A stretch of 64,000 bases of DNA from NCBI GenBank assembly GCA_013359135.1, contig JABWCN010000001.1:1-64000 (forward strand). The letters are read 5' to 3'. The first letter of the stretch is position 1. Every line of letters begins with the position of its first letter. The position numbers and the translations under genes are program-made. A model generated the notes under the pieces. That model worked only from the letters and a program-made list of their open reading frames with translations. It was not told the DNA's origin and made no database searches. Positions 36,460 to 45,987 of the stretch are shown piece by piece. This DNA is from Pseudobdellovibrionaceae bacterium (GTDB taxonomy: Bacteria > Bdellovibrionota > Bdellovibrionia > Bdellovibrionales > Bdellovibrionaceae).

Positions 36460-37836
36460 TTATTTTTTTTCTTTCACTGTTGTTAACTGATTAAGTTGTA
36501 ACTTCTCAAGTTCAGAATCTTCAATATAAAATGGTTCTGCAAATAAATTGGTCTTTGCCATTCTTAAACTTTTTTCTTGATCACCAATCTTTTTCTTAAA
36601 TACTTCGGTAAACTGAATTTCAAAAATTAATTTTTTTTCTAAATCACTAAAAGTAATTTTTTGTAAGTCTTTATTTTTTTTAAACTCAGAGTCTGACGTA
36701 TATAGAAAAACACTTAAATCTTTAATTTTATCTAACATTGTTTTTATATTTTGTTGCTCTACTTCTATGTTTTCAACCTTATCAGCTGAAAGTTTCCAAA
36801 TAGAAGATTCTTCAGAAAAAAGATTCTTCTTTAGCTTTGTTTCTACACCTATGTGCTTTACTTTAGATTTGTCAAAACTGACAAATGGCAACCTGGCATC
36901 ACGATACTCTTCTAACTTAACTTGTTTGAACTTGTCATAAAAACCACTATCCACTTTGACAATTAGTCTTGGTTCATTCGTCAAAAGAATAGTATTTTTT
37001 TCTTTAGTTTGAATAACATTTGCTTCCCACTTTTTGTCTCCTAAAGAAACTTCTATTTTAATTTCTGGAGATAAAAAATTATACTTTTCTTTCTCTTTAT
37101 CAAAGTCTTTAGTATCAACTAAAACTTCAGTAAAGACTGTATCATTTAGCCGTGCAATACTCTCTCTAACTTTATTTTGATCTAATAACCATTGAGATTG
37201 TTTTGGACTAATCCATTTCGCCTCTTTATTTTCAAAAGAAAACTGATTACTTTTATTTTTGATAGAGAAACTCTGAATATTGGAAATTTGATGCCTAAAA
37301 ATTCTCTTATTTCTCAAATCAAACAGTTTTTTTCCAATGTGATTGTGCCAAGTTGCAGCTCCCACATAAATTTTATCTTCGCCTGGAATTCTTAGAAAAG
37401 AATTGCCTTCAAAGTTTTTCTTTTCAGAAACCTCTACAGTTATACTTTTGCCTAAATTTGACGAAAGAGTTAGCTTAGTAAGATTCTTATCAAACCCAAA
37501 GAAATTCCACTGAATGTCTTTACCTTGAACAGCAATAGTTAAAGATTTTTCATCAGCTAACTGTTTAATCCAAGACTCAATCGCTTCATTATCAGCTGAA
37601 TCAGAAACAGGCTCTATGACTTGCCATCCTTCAGGAGTCTTATTTAAAAGAATCCTATCTTTTGTGCCCTCTAACAAAATTTGATTTAGCTGTTCAACTT
37701 TGATTTCTTTGAAAAATTTTGCTTCAAAATCTTTTGTCTCTTTTTCTTTTTCTTTGCCCTTATACTCACCAAAATAGGCATAAGAAGAAAGTAAAATGAC
37801 AACGACAAATAAAATCCATGTCCCTTTGTTTCTCAT
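36460..37836 (-). CDS. DUF4340 domain protein, ABC-operon accessory
   Basis: 458 residues. A single N-terminal transmembrane helix (TWILFVVVILLSSYAYFGEYKG) is followed by a long Lys-rich periplasmic region with repeated beta segments typical of DUF4340 (ILLNKTPEGWQVIEPVSDSADNEAIESWIKQLADEK). These proteins usually sit right after GldG-like ABC auxiliary genes, as here, with a 14-base gap. The role in the complex is unknown. ATG with AAGGAG seven bases upstream. Confidence 0.85.
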   Translation of the reverse strand: MRNKGTWILFVVVILLSSYAYFGEYKGKEKEKETKDFEAKFFKEIKVEQLNQILLEGTKDRILLNKTPEGWQVIEPVSDSADNEAIESWIKQLADEKSLTIAVQGKDIQWNFFGFDKNLTKLTLSSNLGKSITVEVSEKKNFEGNSFLRIPGEDKIYVGAATWHNHIGKKLFDLRNKRIFRHQISNIQSFSIKNKSNQFSFENKEAKWISPKQSQWLLDQNKVRESIARLNDTVFTEVLVDTKDFDKEKEKYNFLSPEIKIEVSLGDKKWEANVIQTKEKNTILLTNEPRLIVKVDSGFYDKFKQVKLEEYRDARLPFVSFDKSKVKHIGVETKLKKNLFSEESSIWKLSADKVENIEVEQQNIKTMLDKIKDLSVFLYTSDSEFKKNKDLQKITFSDLEKKLIFEIQFTEVFKKKIGDQEKSLRMAKTNLFAEPFYIEDSELEKLQLNQLTTVKEKK

Positions 37837-37850
37837 TCCTATCTCCTTTT

Positions 37851-39371
37851 TTATGCGTGTCTTCTTCTAAACCAAATCACAATTGAGGAAATCAACATAA
37901 TCAGAGGTAAAGGTATGATTATCCCAAAGTAAAATAAGGCTTGTCTAGTTTGTGAAGGGTCCAACTCAGTTTTAGTTAATTCTTTTGGGCTAATACTAAT
38001 TTGATTTTCATCTTTAGCCATCTGAGAAAAGGAATTCGCCACTAAATCTTTATTCATATTAGCATCAATTAGCTCATTATTAAAAATATCTGCATCACCA
38101 TATAAAATCATTTGGAAATCATTTTTAGCATCACTGGCCATTTTTCCTTTGGCATAAAAAACAGAAGTGAACGTTCCTTCAGCAGAAGCCTTAGTCGCAG
38201 ATAAACTCTCAAGTGCCACGGCTGGACCCACTTTGACCAACTCATCATACGTGATAGTTGCTGGAGGTGTTGCTGTTTTTTTAATAGCCTGAGGAAGCAA
38301 AAAGAGTGAAATTTGATTTTTTTCAAACATCTTGGTCACTTCACTAGTTGCAGAATACTGATAAGCAAAAGTAATTCCCTTAGGGAGAGGAGAGTTAGCA
38401 ACACTTATTAAGTAGTTATTCTCAGTTTGAAGTCCATAAGAAGCCACCCACTTATCTAAACCTGAATTATTTTTTTGCTCTAACGCTATTATTAAATTGC
38501 CACCTCGATTAACGTAGTCAGTTAAAGCTTTAATTTCATGCTCTAGAAAACCTTGCATTGGCCCAATCAGAGCAAGAACATCAGCATCATCTGGAACCTT
38601 ACCGGTTTGAGCTAAAGCTACAGTTTTGACTTCATAATTTTTTGATTCCAAAATAGTTTTTAATCTTCCCAATCCTTTAGGGTTTTGTGCATCCGAAAGA
38701 GAATATTCAGAATGTCCTTCTGTAAAATAAATCTTCTTTGTTTTATCACTCATAACTCTAACCAAAGCTTGTGTGATATCCTGTTCATCTACTTTTTCAA
38801 TACTTTGCTTTTTGCCTTTATATTCTAAAAAAACAATGCCTTTACCTTGTTTAACACCGTATGCTTCCGCTAAATCTGGACGTTCATTAACCTCAATGAA
38901 TTCCAAATTGATTTTATCTGTGTGATCCTGATACTTTCTAATCATCTCTCTAAAAGCTTTTCTCGTTTCTTCTGTACCTTCTTGTTTTTGATGGTAAAAA
39001 AACCTGACTTTAAGCTCTTGATCCAAAGACTTAATGATTTTCAAACTTTGCTCAGACAAAGAATTTCTTTGCGCTTGTGAAAAATCAAATGTCTTTACAT
39101 TTCTAGAACCTATAAAATTAATAGCTAGCAAAAGTACAAACACGAGCAAAATCATCACTCCCATATTCATACCATTTTTTGTCGTTTTCATTGAAAAAAA
39201 ATCTCTATAAAAAGTGCGATCGACAAAAACAGCAGCCACTAGAAAAAATATGATTAAACCCGCAAGAACCCAATAAAAGGGGTACCATTCTCTGATGAAA
39301 AATCTTGTGATCCCAAAAGCAGCTAAAGTTAAACCTGAAAATAATAAACTTAATTGTCCTAACTTACTCAT
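37851..39371 (-). CDS. GldG-like ABC transporter auxiliary protein
   Basis: About 506 residues from ATG 39371, which has a perfect GGAGG four bases upstream. It has two N-terminal transmembrane helices, a third near residue 75 (MNMGVMILLVFVLLLAINFIG), a large periplasmic domain (TKKIYFTEGHSEYSLSD...DDADVLALIGPMQGFLEHEIKALTDYVNRGGNLIIAL) of the ABC_transp_aux/IFT52-like type, and a C-terminal helix ending in WFRRRHA. In Bacteroidetes GldG belongs to the gliding-related GldAFG ABC system. Here it likely forms a complex with the permease and ATPase upstream. The exported or remodelled substrate is unknown. Confidence 0.87.
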   Translation of the reverse strand: MSKLGQLSLLFSGLTLAAFGITRFFIREWYPFYWVLAGLIIFFLVAAVFVDRTFYRDFFSMKTTKNGMNMGVMILLVFVLLLAINFIGSRNVKTFDFSQAQRNSLSEQSLKIIKSLDQELKVRFFYHQKQEGTEETRKAFREMIRKYQDHTDKINLEFIEVNERPDLAEAYGVKQGKGIVFLEYKGKKQSIEKVDEQDITQALVRVMSDKTKKIYFTEGHSEYSLSDAQNPKGLGRLKTILESKNYEVKTVALAQTGKVPDDADVLALIGPMQGFLEHEIKALTDYVNRGGNLIIALEQKNNSGLDKWVASYGLQTENNYLISVANSPLPKGITFAYQYSATSEVTKMFEKNQISLFLLPQAIKKTATPPATITYDELVKVGPAVALESLSATKASAEGTFTSVFYAKGKMASDAKNDFQMILYGDADIFNNELIDANMNKDLVANSFSQMAKDENQISISPKELTKTELDPSQTRQALFYFGIIIPLPLIMLISSIVIWFRRRHA

Positions 39372-39373
39372 AA

Positions 39374-40144
39374 TTACCTCCAACGATGAGATTCAACTAC
39401 TCTCTCATTTAAAAATAAAAATAACCCAATAGCACTGAAGAAATAAATTAAAGAATTTGTTCTAATCGTACCCTCTATAAGACCTGAAATATGAAAACTA
39501 AGAGAAATATGCTCTAGAAAATTTCTAGCCCATTGAGTGTCTGCAAACTCCACTGCCTGAGAAACAAACCAAACTGCAATATTAAGAATCGCCGAAGTTA
39601 CATATGAAATTAAAATACTCTCTGATAAACTAGAACAAAATAAGTTCATCGCCGCATATACTGCCGCGATTAAATATATTCCCAAAAACGCAATTAATAA
39701 TGGTGCCCAATTCAGCTTAGCAAAAAGAGCCGTCCCAAGAGGATAAAGAAAAGCAATAAGGAAAATAACAAATAGCGCTAGTAGAGCACCAATATACTTA
39801 CCTATCACAATTTCATACGACTTCAGTGGGCAAGTCAGCAATAAATCAAAAGTTCTGAGTTTTTTTTCTTCGGAAAAAAGTCTCATTGTGATTGCTGGTA
39901 CTATAAAAATCAAAATTAAATTCAAAATTTGCAAATGATTTAAAAACACTGCGTAGTGTATATTAGCTTGTCCTGCAGCACCAGGTTGCATCATCGCCAT
40001 AGCACCCATTTGAAAAAATCTTTGGAGTTGCATGGTAAAAAGAGCACTTAATATCAAAGTGAGCAAAGTCATCATGATATAAAAAGTAGGATTTTTAATG
40101 AAACTTTTAAATTCTTTAAAGGCTATCGTTAATATATTCGACAT
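39374..40144 (-). CDS. ABC-2 type permease, GldF-like
   Basis: 256 residues with six predicted transmembrane helices, in the ABC-2 permease layout (NILTIAFKEFKSFIKNPTFYIMMTLLTLILSALFT...). The Gly/Met-rich periplasmic loop near residue 40 and the LRTFDLLLTCPLKSYEIVIGKYIGALLALF segment are typical of GldF/NosY-like subunits. It lies 22 bases after the ATPase gene and 2 bases before the GldG-like gene. AGGA precedes the ATG. Confidence 0.88.
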   Translation of the reverse strand: MSNILTIAFKEFKSFIKNPTFYIMMTLLTLILSALFTMQLQRFFQMGAMAMMQPGAAGQANIHYAVFLNHLQILNLILIFIVPAITMRLFSEEKKLRTFDLLLTCPLKSYEIVIGKYIGALLALFVIFLIAFLYPLGTALFAKLNWAPLLIAFLGIYLIAAVYAAMNLFCSSLSESILISYVTSAILNIAVWFVSQAVEFADTQWARNFLEHISLSFHISGLIEGTIRTNSLIYFFSAIGLFLFLNERVVESHRWR

Positions 40145-40166
40145 AGTTTTATCCTTTCCTAGATAG

Positions 40167-41147
40167 TTATACAGTCACATGACTTGAAACTTGAGCGGAC
40201 TTTTCGCTGGACTCTATTTTATTGTCCGAGCCATAGGTTAACTTCAAGAAAACATCTTCAAGATCAACTTTTGATGGACTAAGTTCTATAAGACCCAAGC
40301 CACTGGATACAATTTTTTCTGAAACTCTTCCAATGACTTCTTCATCACCTTTGTAATCAACTTTCCATTCCTTTTTATTGGCACCATTATCGACACCAAT
40401 AACTCCCTGAACTTCTTTCAACAAACCCGCTAAATCTTGAATTTCTTTTCTCAGACGAATGAAAACTTTCCCTTGTCCTCTTTCTAATGTAGACAAATTT
40501 TGAATGGTATCTTGAGCTACAATTTTTCCTTTGTTTATAATTACTACTCGTTCACAAGTAGCCTGAACTTCGGGTAGAATGTGAGTCGAAAGTATAATTG
40601 TATGTTGTCCCCTTAGCTCCTTAATCAAATCCCTAATTTCTGCAACTTGCTTTGGATCTAAACCAACAGTTGGCTCATCTAAAATTAAAACTTCTGGATC
40701 AGAAACAATAGCTTGGGCAATCCCTACTCTTTGCTTAAATCCTTTAGAAAGATGATGAATCAACCGGTGTGATACTTGATTTAAATTGGTTTTTTCAATG
40801 GCTCGATCTACGAAAGAATTTATTTTTGCTTTATCAACTTGTTTTAAACTGGCCACATACCTCAAGTAGTCACGAACAAACATATCTGAATATACTGGAG
40901 GAGTCTCTGGTAAATATCCTATTCTTTTTTTCACTTCAATAGGGTTTTCAAATACATCAAAGCCGGCTACAGAAGCGCTCCCGGAGGATGGTGCCATAAA
41001 GCCAGTTATAATTTTCATTGTGGTCGACTTACCGGCTCCGTTAGGCCCAAGAAAGCCAACAACATCACCCTTTTGAATTGAAAAAGTGACATTGTCTATG
41101 GCTCTTATATTTCCATAATCTTTGCAAAGTTGCTTCACTTCTATCAT
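40167..41147 (-). CDS. ABC transporter ATP-binding protein, GldA-like
   Basis: About 326 residues from ATG 41147 with GGAAGG upstream. Walker A is GPNGAGKST, the ABC signature LSKGFKQRVGIAQAI, Walker B VLILDEPTVGLDP, and the switch His is in ILSTHIL. A C-terminal extension of about 90 residues is typical of ABC-2 drug/polymer-type ATPases and GldA. It drives the permease encoded next. First gene of a probable operon of six (ATPase, permease, GldG-like, DUF4340, GHMP kinase, DUF429). Confidence 0.92.
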   Translation of the reverse strand: MIEVKQLCKDYGNIRAIDNVTFSIQKGDVVGFLGPNGAGKSTTMKIITGFMAPSSGSASVAGFDVFENPIEVKKRIGYLPETPPVYSDMFVRDYLRYVASLKQVDKAKINSFVDRAIEKTNLNQVSHRLIHHLSKGFKQRVGIAQAIVSDPEVLILDEPTVGLDPKQVAEIRDLIKELRGQHTIILSTHILPEVQATCERVVIINKGKIVAQDTIQNLSTLERGQGKVFIRLRKEIQDLAGLLKEVQGVIGVDNGANKKEWKVDYKGDEEVIGRVSEKIVSSGLGLIELSPSKVDLEDVFLKLTYGSDNKIESSEKSAQVSSHVTV

Positions 41148-41223
41148 TTTCACCTTCCTGTTTAAAAATCATGCGAAAATTATTCTCGTAGAAGTTAGTT
41201 TCAACTGTCAAGTCCTTAGACCT

Positions 41224-42576
41224 TTATTGGTTTTTAGAAATTTTCCATCTAAAAGATCGTTCTTGCGAATAGTTGACTCGACCTAATTTATCTCCTTTTA
41301 TAGGTTTGACATACCGACACTCAGTGTAGATGACATCCATATCAGTGACTATCGAGGTTTTTTTATTTCTAAAAGACTCCTTTACAAACCAGTCAATAAC
41401 TTTAATTAGTTCGACTTGAGAAAGGGAATAGTTTTTATTTTTTCTGACAATAACAAAAGAGCTTGGAATATCACGAAAATGAAACCACAAATCCCAAGAC
41501 TGAGATTCTTTTAATAATTTCATGTTTTCACTAGCATTTTTTCCCATATAGGCGATTGCTTGTTGACTTATATCTAATTTACGCAAGGACATTTCTTTTG
41601 AACTCAGTTTTGAAATATTATGTTTCTTTTTCTGAAGATAATCCTCATAGGTTTGACACTCAAGTAAAGAAATTTCTTTTTCTAAAATATGTATCCTTTC
41701 CTCAGCGCCCTCTCTTTTCTTTTGCACATTTTTTGCTTTTTGGAATATATTTTCACGGTTCCAACTCTTTGATTTCGAAAAATCAATAAAACTATTCCAT
41801 TCTTTTGGAAGCAACTCAAGAGAATGGGTTTTTAAGAACTCTCCCACTTCATAATAATTTTTTTCTTGATTTGAAATAACTGACTCTTTTATTTTTTCAA
41901 TAGCCATTTTTTTCTTAGCTATATCTTTTTGATTTTTTTCAAACCAAAACTCTTTATCATCCTTTACCTTTACTTGATTATGAGAAGCATTTCCATCTCC
42001 TGATTTTGCATAACTAGAAAATAAGCCACTATCTAACCACTCTTCTAAAATAACTTCAGGAGAACGAAACTCATCTGCTGTAAAATCGCCTTGTGTTGAA
42101 TATCTATCTTGATTCAGCTGTGAAAAATCTTTAACTTTATTCCAAGAGATCTTCTTATCCATTGCTCGAGCTATAAAATTAGGATTGTTCGGAATCAATA
42201 TCAAGTCACAAAACAAATTTGAATCTTGGACTTTTGATTCCCCTTCTGGTTGTATTGAAAAATCCAAAATTAAACGTCGTCCCCAACCAGCCTCATAACA
42301 TACAGTTTTTAAATATTTATTTTTAAAATGAGAATTAATAAATAAGGTCAATGGTTTTGGCTTAGGACTTTTTGCTATTGGTGGCTTTGTTTTATCAAAT
42401 AACAATATCACAGGCTTTGCCGTAAGCTCAATAAGCAACCACATAGGTCTACGTAGGTAAAAGCCCAGTACCAGCCCTCTCTCAAAATGAAATACTTCTT
42501 GAAGTTGAGCCCCACACAACTTAGACCTTAAATTGTCAACAATTCGCTCAAACTCTTGGAAATTAATACTCTTCAT
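41224..42576 (-). CDS. NFACT-family protein (RqcH/Rqc2-like)
   Basis: About 450 residues from ATG 42576. The N-terminal NFACT-N domain reads MKSINFQEFERIVDNLRSKLCGAQLQEVFHFERGLVLGFYLR and is followed by a Lys/Glu-rich coiled coil. The C-terminal NFACT-R (DUF814) domain has GKNASENMKLLKESQSWDLWFHFRDIPSSFVIVR. Bacterial RqcH binds obstructed large ribosomal subunits and adds alanine tails to stalled chains. The family's DLWFHxxxxPSSHVI is kept, with Phe instead of the usual His. The open frame upstream adds a hydrophobic leader that does not fit a cytosolic protein. Confidence 0.82.
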   Translation of the reverse strand: MKSINFQEFERIVDNLRSKLCGAQLQEVFHFERGLVLGFYLRRPMWLLIELTAKPVILLFDKTKPPIAKSPKPKPLTLFINSHFKNKYLKTVCYEAGWGRRLILDFSIQPEGESKVQDSNLFCDLILIPNNPNFIARAMDKKISWNKVKDFSQLNQDRYSTQGDFTADEFRSPEVILEEWLDSGLFSSYAKSGDGNASHNQVKVKDDKEFWFEKNQKDIAKKKMAIEKIKESVISNQEKNYYEVGEFLKTHSLELLPKEWNSFIDFSKSKSWNRENIFQKAKNVQKKREGAEERIHILEKEISLLECQTYEDYLQKKKHNISKLSSKEMSLRKLDISQQAIAYMGKNASENMKLLKESQSWDLWFHFRDIPSSFVIVRKNKNYSLSQVELIKVIDWFVKESFRNKKTSIVTDMDVIYTECRYVKPIKGDKLGRVNYSQERSFRWKISKNQ

Positions 42577-42664
42577 AGTCCAGATCATACCATTATGAGA
42601 AGAAAAAAGAGCAGCAAAAAAAAATAAAAAAACAGGTCTTTTTTTAGCAAAAAAAAGTAAAGCG

Positions 42665-42955
42665 ATGAAAAAAATCACCGATATTTTTTTTATGGATGAT
42701 AAACAAGTACTGATTGAATTAATAATTACTTATTTAAAAGATTCAACGAACATTAATGAAACCTCTTCTCAATTTGTTAAACGAATCAGAGATCAGTACA
42801 TCAAATACCTTTTATTATCTAATACCATTCCTGCTCCCGCTTTTCGTGATGTATTACAAGACATTGAAGAGGAAGTTGTAGATATCTATCGCAAAAAAAC
42901 CTATGGATATCAGTCCCTGAAAGAATTTAGAATTGCTAGAATTTTAAAAAACTAG
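42665..42955 (+). CDS. Small protein of unknown function
   Basis: 96 residues, mostly helical and hydrophilic (VLIELIITYLKDSTNINETSSQFVKRIRDQYIKYLLL...). Not recognised. It has no Cys, signal peptide or membrane segment. It is divergent from the NFACT gene and convergent with the methyltransferase gene 22 bases away. The ribosome-binding site is weak. Its amino-acid make-up looks protein-like, but the call rests on the open frame alone. Confidence 0.5.
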   Translation: MKKITDIFFMDDKQVLIELIITYLKDSTNINETSSQFVKRIRDQYIKYLLLSNTIPAPAFRDVLQDIEEEVVDIYRKKTYGYQSLKEFRIARILKN

Positions 42956-42976
42956 ATATGCGTCTGCTTACCCTAA

Positions 42977-43852
42977 CTAGATCTTTGTTAATAGACTAAA
43001 AAAAATCGGCCCAAAACCAACTCTATCTGGCAAAAAGATATATCCATTACTTGTTTTTTCTGGTTGCAAACTACCAACGGACCATTGAATAGTCTCGACT
43101 CGAATATTCTTTTTTTTCTTGATTAATTTTTGAACAACTTGATCGTTCTCCATAGGATTAATGGAGCAAGTTGAATACATGATCTGCCCACCAGGCTTTA
43201 GAGCTAAGTAAGCCGAAGCAAGTAAAGAATACTGCCTAACAGCTAACTTTTCAGATTTCTTTATAGACCAAGATGAAATTTCTTTTTGACTTTCCATCTG
43301 ATGGCGCTCCCCAGAACAAGGGGCATCTAATAGCACCTTATCAAAGCTGTCCGGCATTTTTAATCCAAAAAACTGAGCATCCCAACCTTTAACCCATATA
43401 TTCTGTCTAAGCTCCTTAGGAATATAATTCTGAACAACTTTTATCAAGCGACTTCTTCTGGTTTCTGATAGCTCATTAGCTATAAGCTCTCCCTGACTAA
43501 AAATCTTTTCAGCCAAAATAAGCGATTTTCCACCAGGGGCCGCGCACATGTCCAAAACTTTATCCGTCTGCATGATAGGAAAGTGCAGCACTGCTAAGTA
43601 ACTAGCAGGATCCATAATATAATAATCAAAAATCTGATTCTGATCTCGAAGTAATTCTTTTTGATGAGCTTGAAACTCCTCATTCATCCAATAAGCTTGT
43701 TCAAAAGCGTGCTTCAGCCCATAGGTTTCTTGACTTTGGCTAAAAAAATTCTTCCTTAGAACTTGCTTTTCCTTAACCAACAATGCTGACCTCAATAAAG
43801 GCCAACGCTCTTTATAAATTTCAGAGAAATATTTATCAAATTCAGAGATCAT
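42977..43852 (-). CDS. RsmB/NSUN-type RNA m5C methyltransferase
   Basis: 291 residues. SAM-binding motif I is DKVLDMCAAPGGKSLIL (about 98-114). Motif IV DAPCSGERH carries the release Cys, and motif VI YSTCSINPMENDQVV the nucleophile Cys. It lacks the N-terminal NusB-like domain of full RsmB, so it is closer to RsmF/NSUN-type proteins. The exact RNA target (16S rRNA or other) is not fixed. It starts 10 bases inside the 3' end of phoR, so it is co-transcribed with the pho genes. Confidence 0.87.
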   Translation of the reverse strand: MISEFDKYFSEIYKERWPLLRSALLVKEKQVLRKNFFSQSQETYGLKHAFEQAYWMNEEFQAHQKELLRDQNQIFDYYIMDPASYLAVLHFPIMQTDKVLDMCAAPGGKSLILAEKIFSQGELIANELSETRRSRLIKVVQNYIPKELRQNIWVKGWDAQFFGLKMPDSFDKVLLDAPCSGERHQMESQKEISSWSIKKSEKLAVRQYSLLASAYLALKPGGQIMYSTCSINPMENDQVVQKLIKKKKNIRVETIQWSVGSLQPEKTSNGYIFLPDRVGFGPIFFSLLTKI

Positions 43853-45335
43853 TTTTTTTCTCCATGTCTCTTAATGGAAAAATACAAATAAACTCAGATC
43901 CTAAACCTAACTCACTTTTCACATGAATGCTTCCACCGTGAGAAATCATAATATGTTTTACGATAGCCAAACCAAGTCCCGTACCACCTTGATCTCTGGA
44001 TCTACCTTTATCTACACGATAAAATCTTTCGAATAATCGAGAATGATGCTCTGATGGAATCCCAGGACCATTATCGATGACCCGCAGAACGGTTTGTTTT
44101 TTATCATTATTTTCCCAGATAACTTGAATTTGTTTTTCTTCAGAAATGTATTTAATCGCATTCGTAACTAAATTTCTTAAAACTTGTTCGACTTTATTAA
44201 AGTCAGCATAAAAGTCACTGACTTGACTTTGAATGCGAATAACCTGACCTTTAGATTTAGCTAAAAAAGCTAGATCTGAAATCACCATATCACTGATCTG
44301 CATGGGATTCACTTTTTCAATTTTTAACTGACTGTGTGACTCAAGAGAAGATAAAGTTAAAAGATCGTTCACAAGCTCAATAAGTCGATTCACATTTCTA
44401 GAAATAATTTGAAGAAAAGCATCAGCTTGCTGCATTTGTCCTTTTTTTACATCATCCTTTAAAGTATCTACATAACCTTTTACTGAAGTTAATGGTGATC
44501 TTAATTCATGTGATGCATTGGCGACAAAATCAATCCTTACCTGCTCTAATTTTTTGATATCAGTGATATCATGAAAAACTCCAATAACACCATAAATTTG
44601 ATTACTTTTTGTTTTTCGCAAAGGAGCCAAAGAAACCAAAAAATTTCTCTGAGTGTCTTCTAGTTTGGTTTCCATTTTCATAGTAGCCTTCTGAGTCTGA
44701 CCTGTCTCAAGAACTTTTTTAAAAGAAGCATATATCTCTGGAGTTCTAAATATATCGGTCAGAGAAAGAAATGGCATTTGTATTTTTTCTGAATCTAAAA
44801 ACAGTGTTGCAAACTGAGAGTTAAAAAAGATAACTTTTTCATCCAAACTCACATTAATCAAACCCTCTTGGACAGAGCTCATAAAAGCTTGCATTTCTTC
44901 ACGTTCTCGTTGCAATTGATCTTTTCTTTTTTTTAACTTTTTTTGCAAGCGATCAAGGCCGTGCTCCAACTCCGCAAACTCTCCAAATTGCTCTTCAGTC
45001 AAATCTTCAAAAGTCTCTAATTCTACAGCATTTTTCTTATCAGATAAACGCAGAGTTTTTAAATATATCTTATAAATTGGGTAAGAAAAAACATATGAGG
45101 TGAACAAAAACAAACCGATTGAAAAAACCGAAAAATTCAAGGCTAGTTGCCAATAATACTGAAAAAACAGAACTAAAATCCAAAGCAAAGTACTAGATGC
45201 AAAAAACTGAACTAAAAAATATCTTGAGAACACTCGCCAAGGAAAACGCCCAAGCTTACTTGTCCATTTATTATTAGGACCCTGCTCCTCACTACTCCAA
45301 CTTAACCCGATAGCCAACTCCTCTAATCGTTTCAA
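43842..45335 (-). CDS. phoR: Sensor histidine kinase, PhoR-like
   Basis: 497 residues. Two transmembrane helices (about 40-60 and 66-85) with a very short periplasmic loop are typical of PhoR. Then comes a linker, a PAS domain (about 145-260), the HisKA box with His276 (VANASHELRSPLTSVKGY), and the ATPase domain (QVLRNLVTNAIKY, VIDNGPGIP, GTGLGLAIVKHI). It is predicted to sense phosphate status through PstSCAB/PhoU and phosphorylate PhoB. The first codon is TTG, with GGAG eight bases upstream. It overlaps the phoB 3' end by 44 bases, unusually long, so a later start is possible. The pho assignment rests on the phoU neighbour. Confidence 0.88.
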   Translation of the reverse strand: MKRLEELAIGLSWSSEEQGPNNKWTSKLGRFPWRVFSRYFLVQFFASSTLLWILVLFFQYYWQLALNFSVFSIGLFLFTSYVFSYPIYKIYLKTLRLSDKKNAVELETFEDLTEEQFGEFAELEHGLDRLQKKLKKRKDQLQREREEMQAFMSSVQEGLINVSLDEKVIFFNSQFATLFLDSEKIQMPFLSLTDIFRTPEIYASFKKVLETGQTQKATMKMETKLEDTQRNFLVSLAPLRKTKSNQIYGVIGVFHDITDIKKLEQVRIDFVANASHELRSPLTSVKGYVDTLKDDVKKGQMQQADAFLQIISRNVNRLIELVNDLLTLSSLESHSQLKIEKVNPMQISDMVISDLAFLAKSKGQVIRIQSQVSDFYADFNKVEQVLRNLVTNAIKYISEEKQIQVIWENNDKKQTVLRVIDNGPGIPSEHHSRLFERFYRVDKGRSRDQGGTGLGLAIVKHIMISHGGSIHVKSELGLGSEFICIFPLRDMEKKNDL

Positions 45336-45987
45336 TGTGATCGCTCCATGATCCCAACTTTTTTCTTAAACCAAAAACATGGGTATCTACGGTCCTACCG
45401 ACTACATTTATCCCTTCTCCTTGGATATTTTCAATCAATTTTTCTCGAGTCAAGACTCTGCCTTGATTTTGCACCATCAAAGCTAATAATTTGAATTCGC
45501 TAGGAGTTAAATGAAGCTTCTCTAGATCAACGAAAACTTCGTAGGTTTTAAAATTGATAGATAATCCAGCAATTTTTACCTCTTCATCTTCGATATGAGC
45601 CTGGGAAATTAAAGATCTGCGTAGTAAAGCCCTGACTCTAGCCATAAAAATATTAGGATCAAAGGGCTTAGTCAGATAATCATCAGCACCCTTTTCTAGG
45701 CCATAAACAATATCCTGTGGTTCAGTTTTAGCAGTTACCATCAAAATTTTAGATTCTGGACTTTTTGCTTTTAAAACATCAATAAAATCAACACCACTCA
45801 TACCAGGCATCATCCAATCAAGGACAACAAGATCAAACACTTTATTTTCAAGAACGGACTGAGCTTCGAGAGGATGAGCGCATTCCACAACCTTAAAACC
45901 CTGACGAAGCAAGTGCAACGCCATCAGTTCGCGGATTTCTATTTCATCCTCAACAATCAAAACATTATGCTCCGCTCTTACCACCAT
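45292..45987 (-). CDS. phoB: PhoB-like response regulator
   Basis: About 231 residues from ATG 45987, overlapping phoU by 23 bases; GAGAGG lies nine bases upstream. The receiver domain has acidic residues in VLIVEDE and the phosphoacceptor Asp57 in VVLDWMMPG, with Lys in LTKPFDP. The C-terminal winged helix of OmpR/PhoB type reads LHLTPSEFKLLALMVQNQGRVLTREKLI ... VDTHVFGLRKKLG. It activates phosphate-starvation genes when phosphorylated. Confidence 0.9.
   Translation of the reverse strand: MVVRAEHNVLIVEDEIEIRELMALHLLRQGFKVVECAHPLEAQSVLENKVFDLVVLDWMMPGMSGVDFIDVLKAKSPESKILMVTAKTEPQDIVYGLEKGADDYLTKPFDPNIFMARVRALLRRSLISQAHIEDEEVKIAGLSINFKTYEVFVDLEKLHLTPSEFKLLALMVQNQGRVLTREKLIENIQGEGINVVGRTVDTHVFGLRKKLGSWSDHIETIRGVGYRVKLE

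Noticed and set aside
42577-42678. Hydrophobic N-terminal extension of the NFACT protein
   Set aside because: The conserved NFACT-N domain begins at the Met encoded at 42576. The extension overlaps the divergent gene and makes no sense for a cytosolic ribosome-binding protein.
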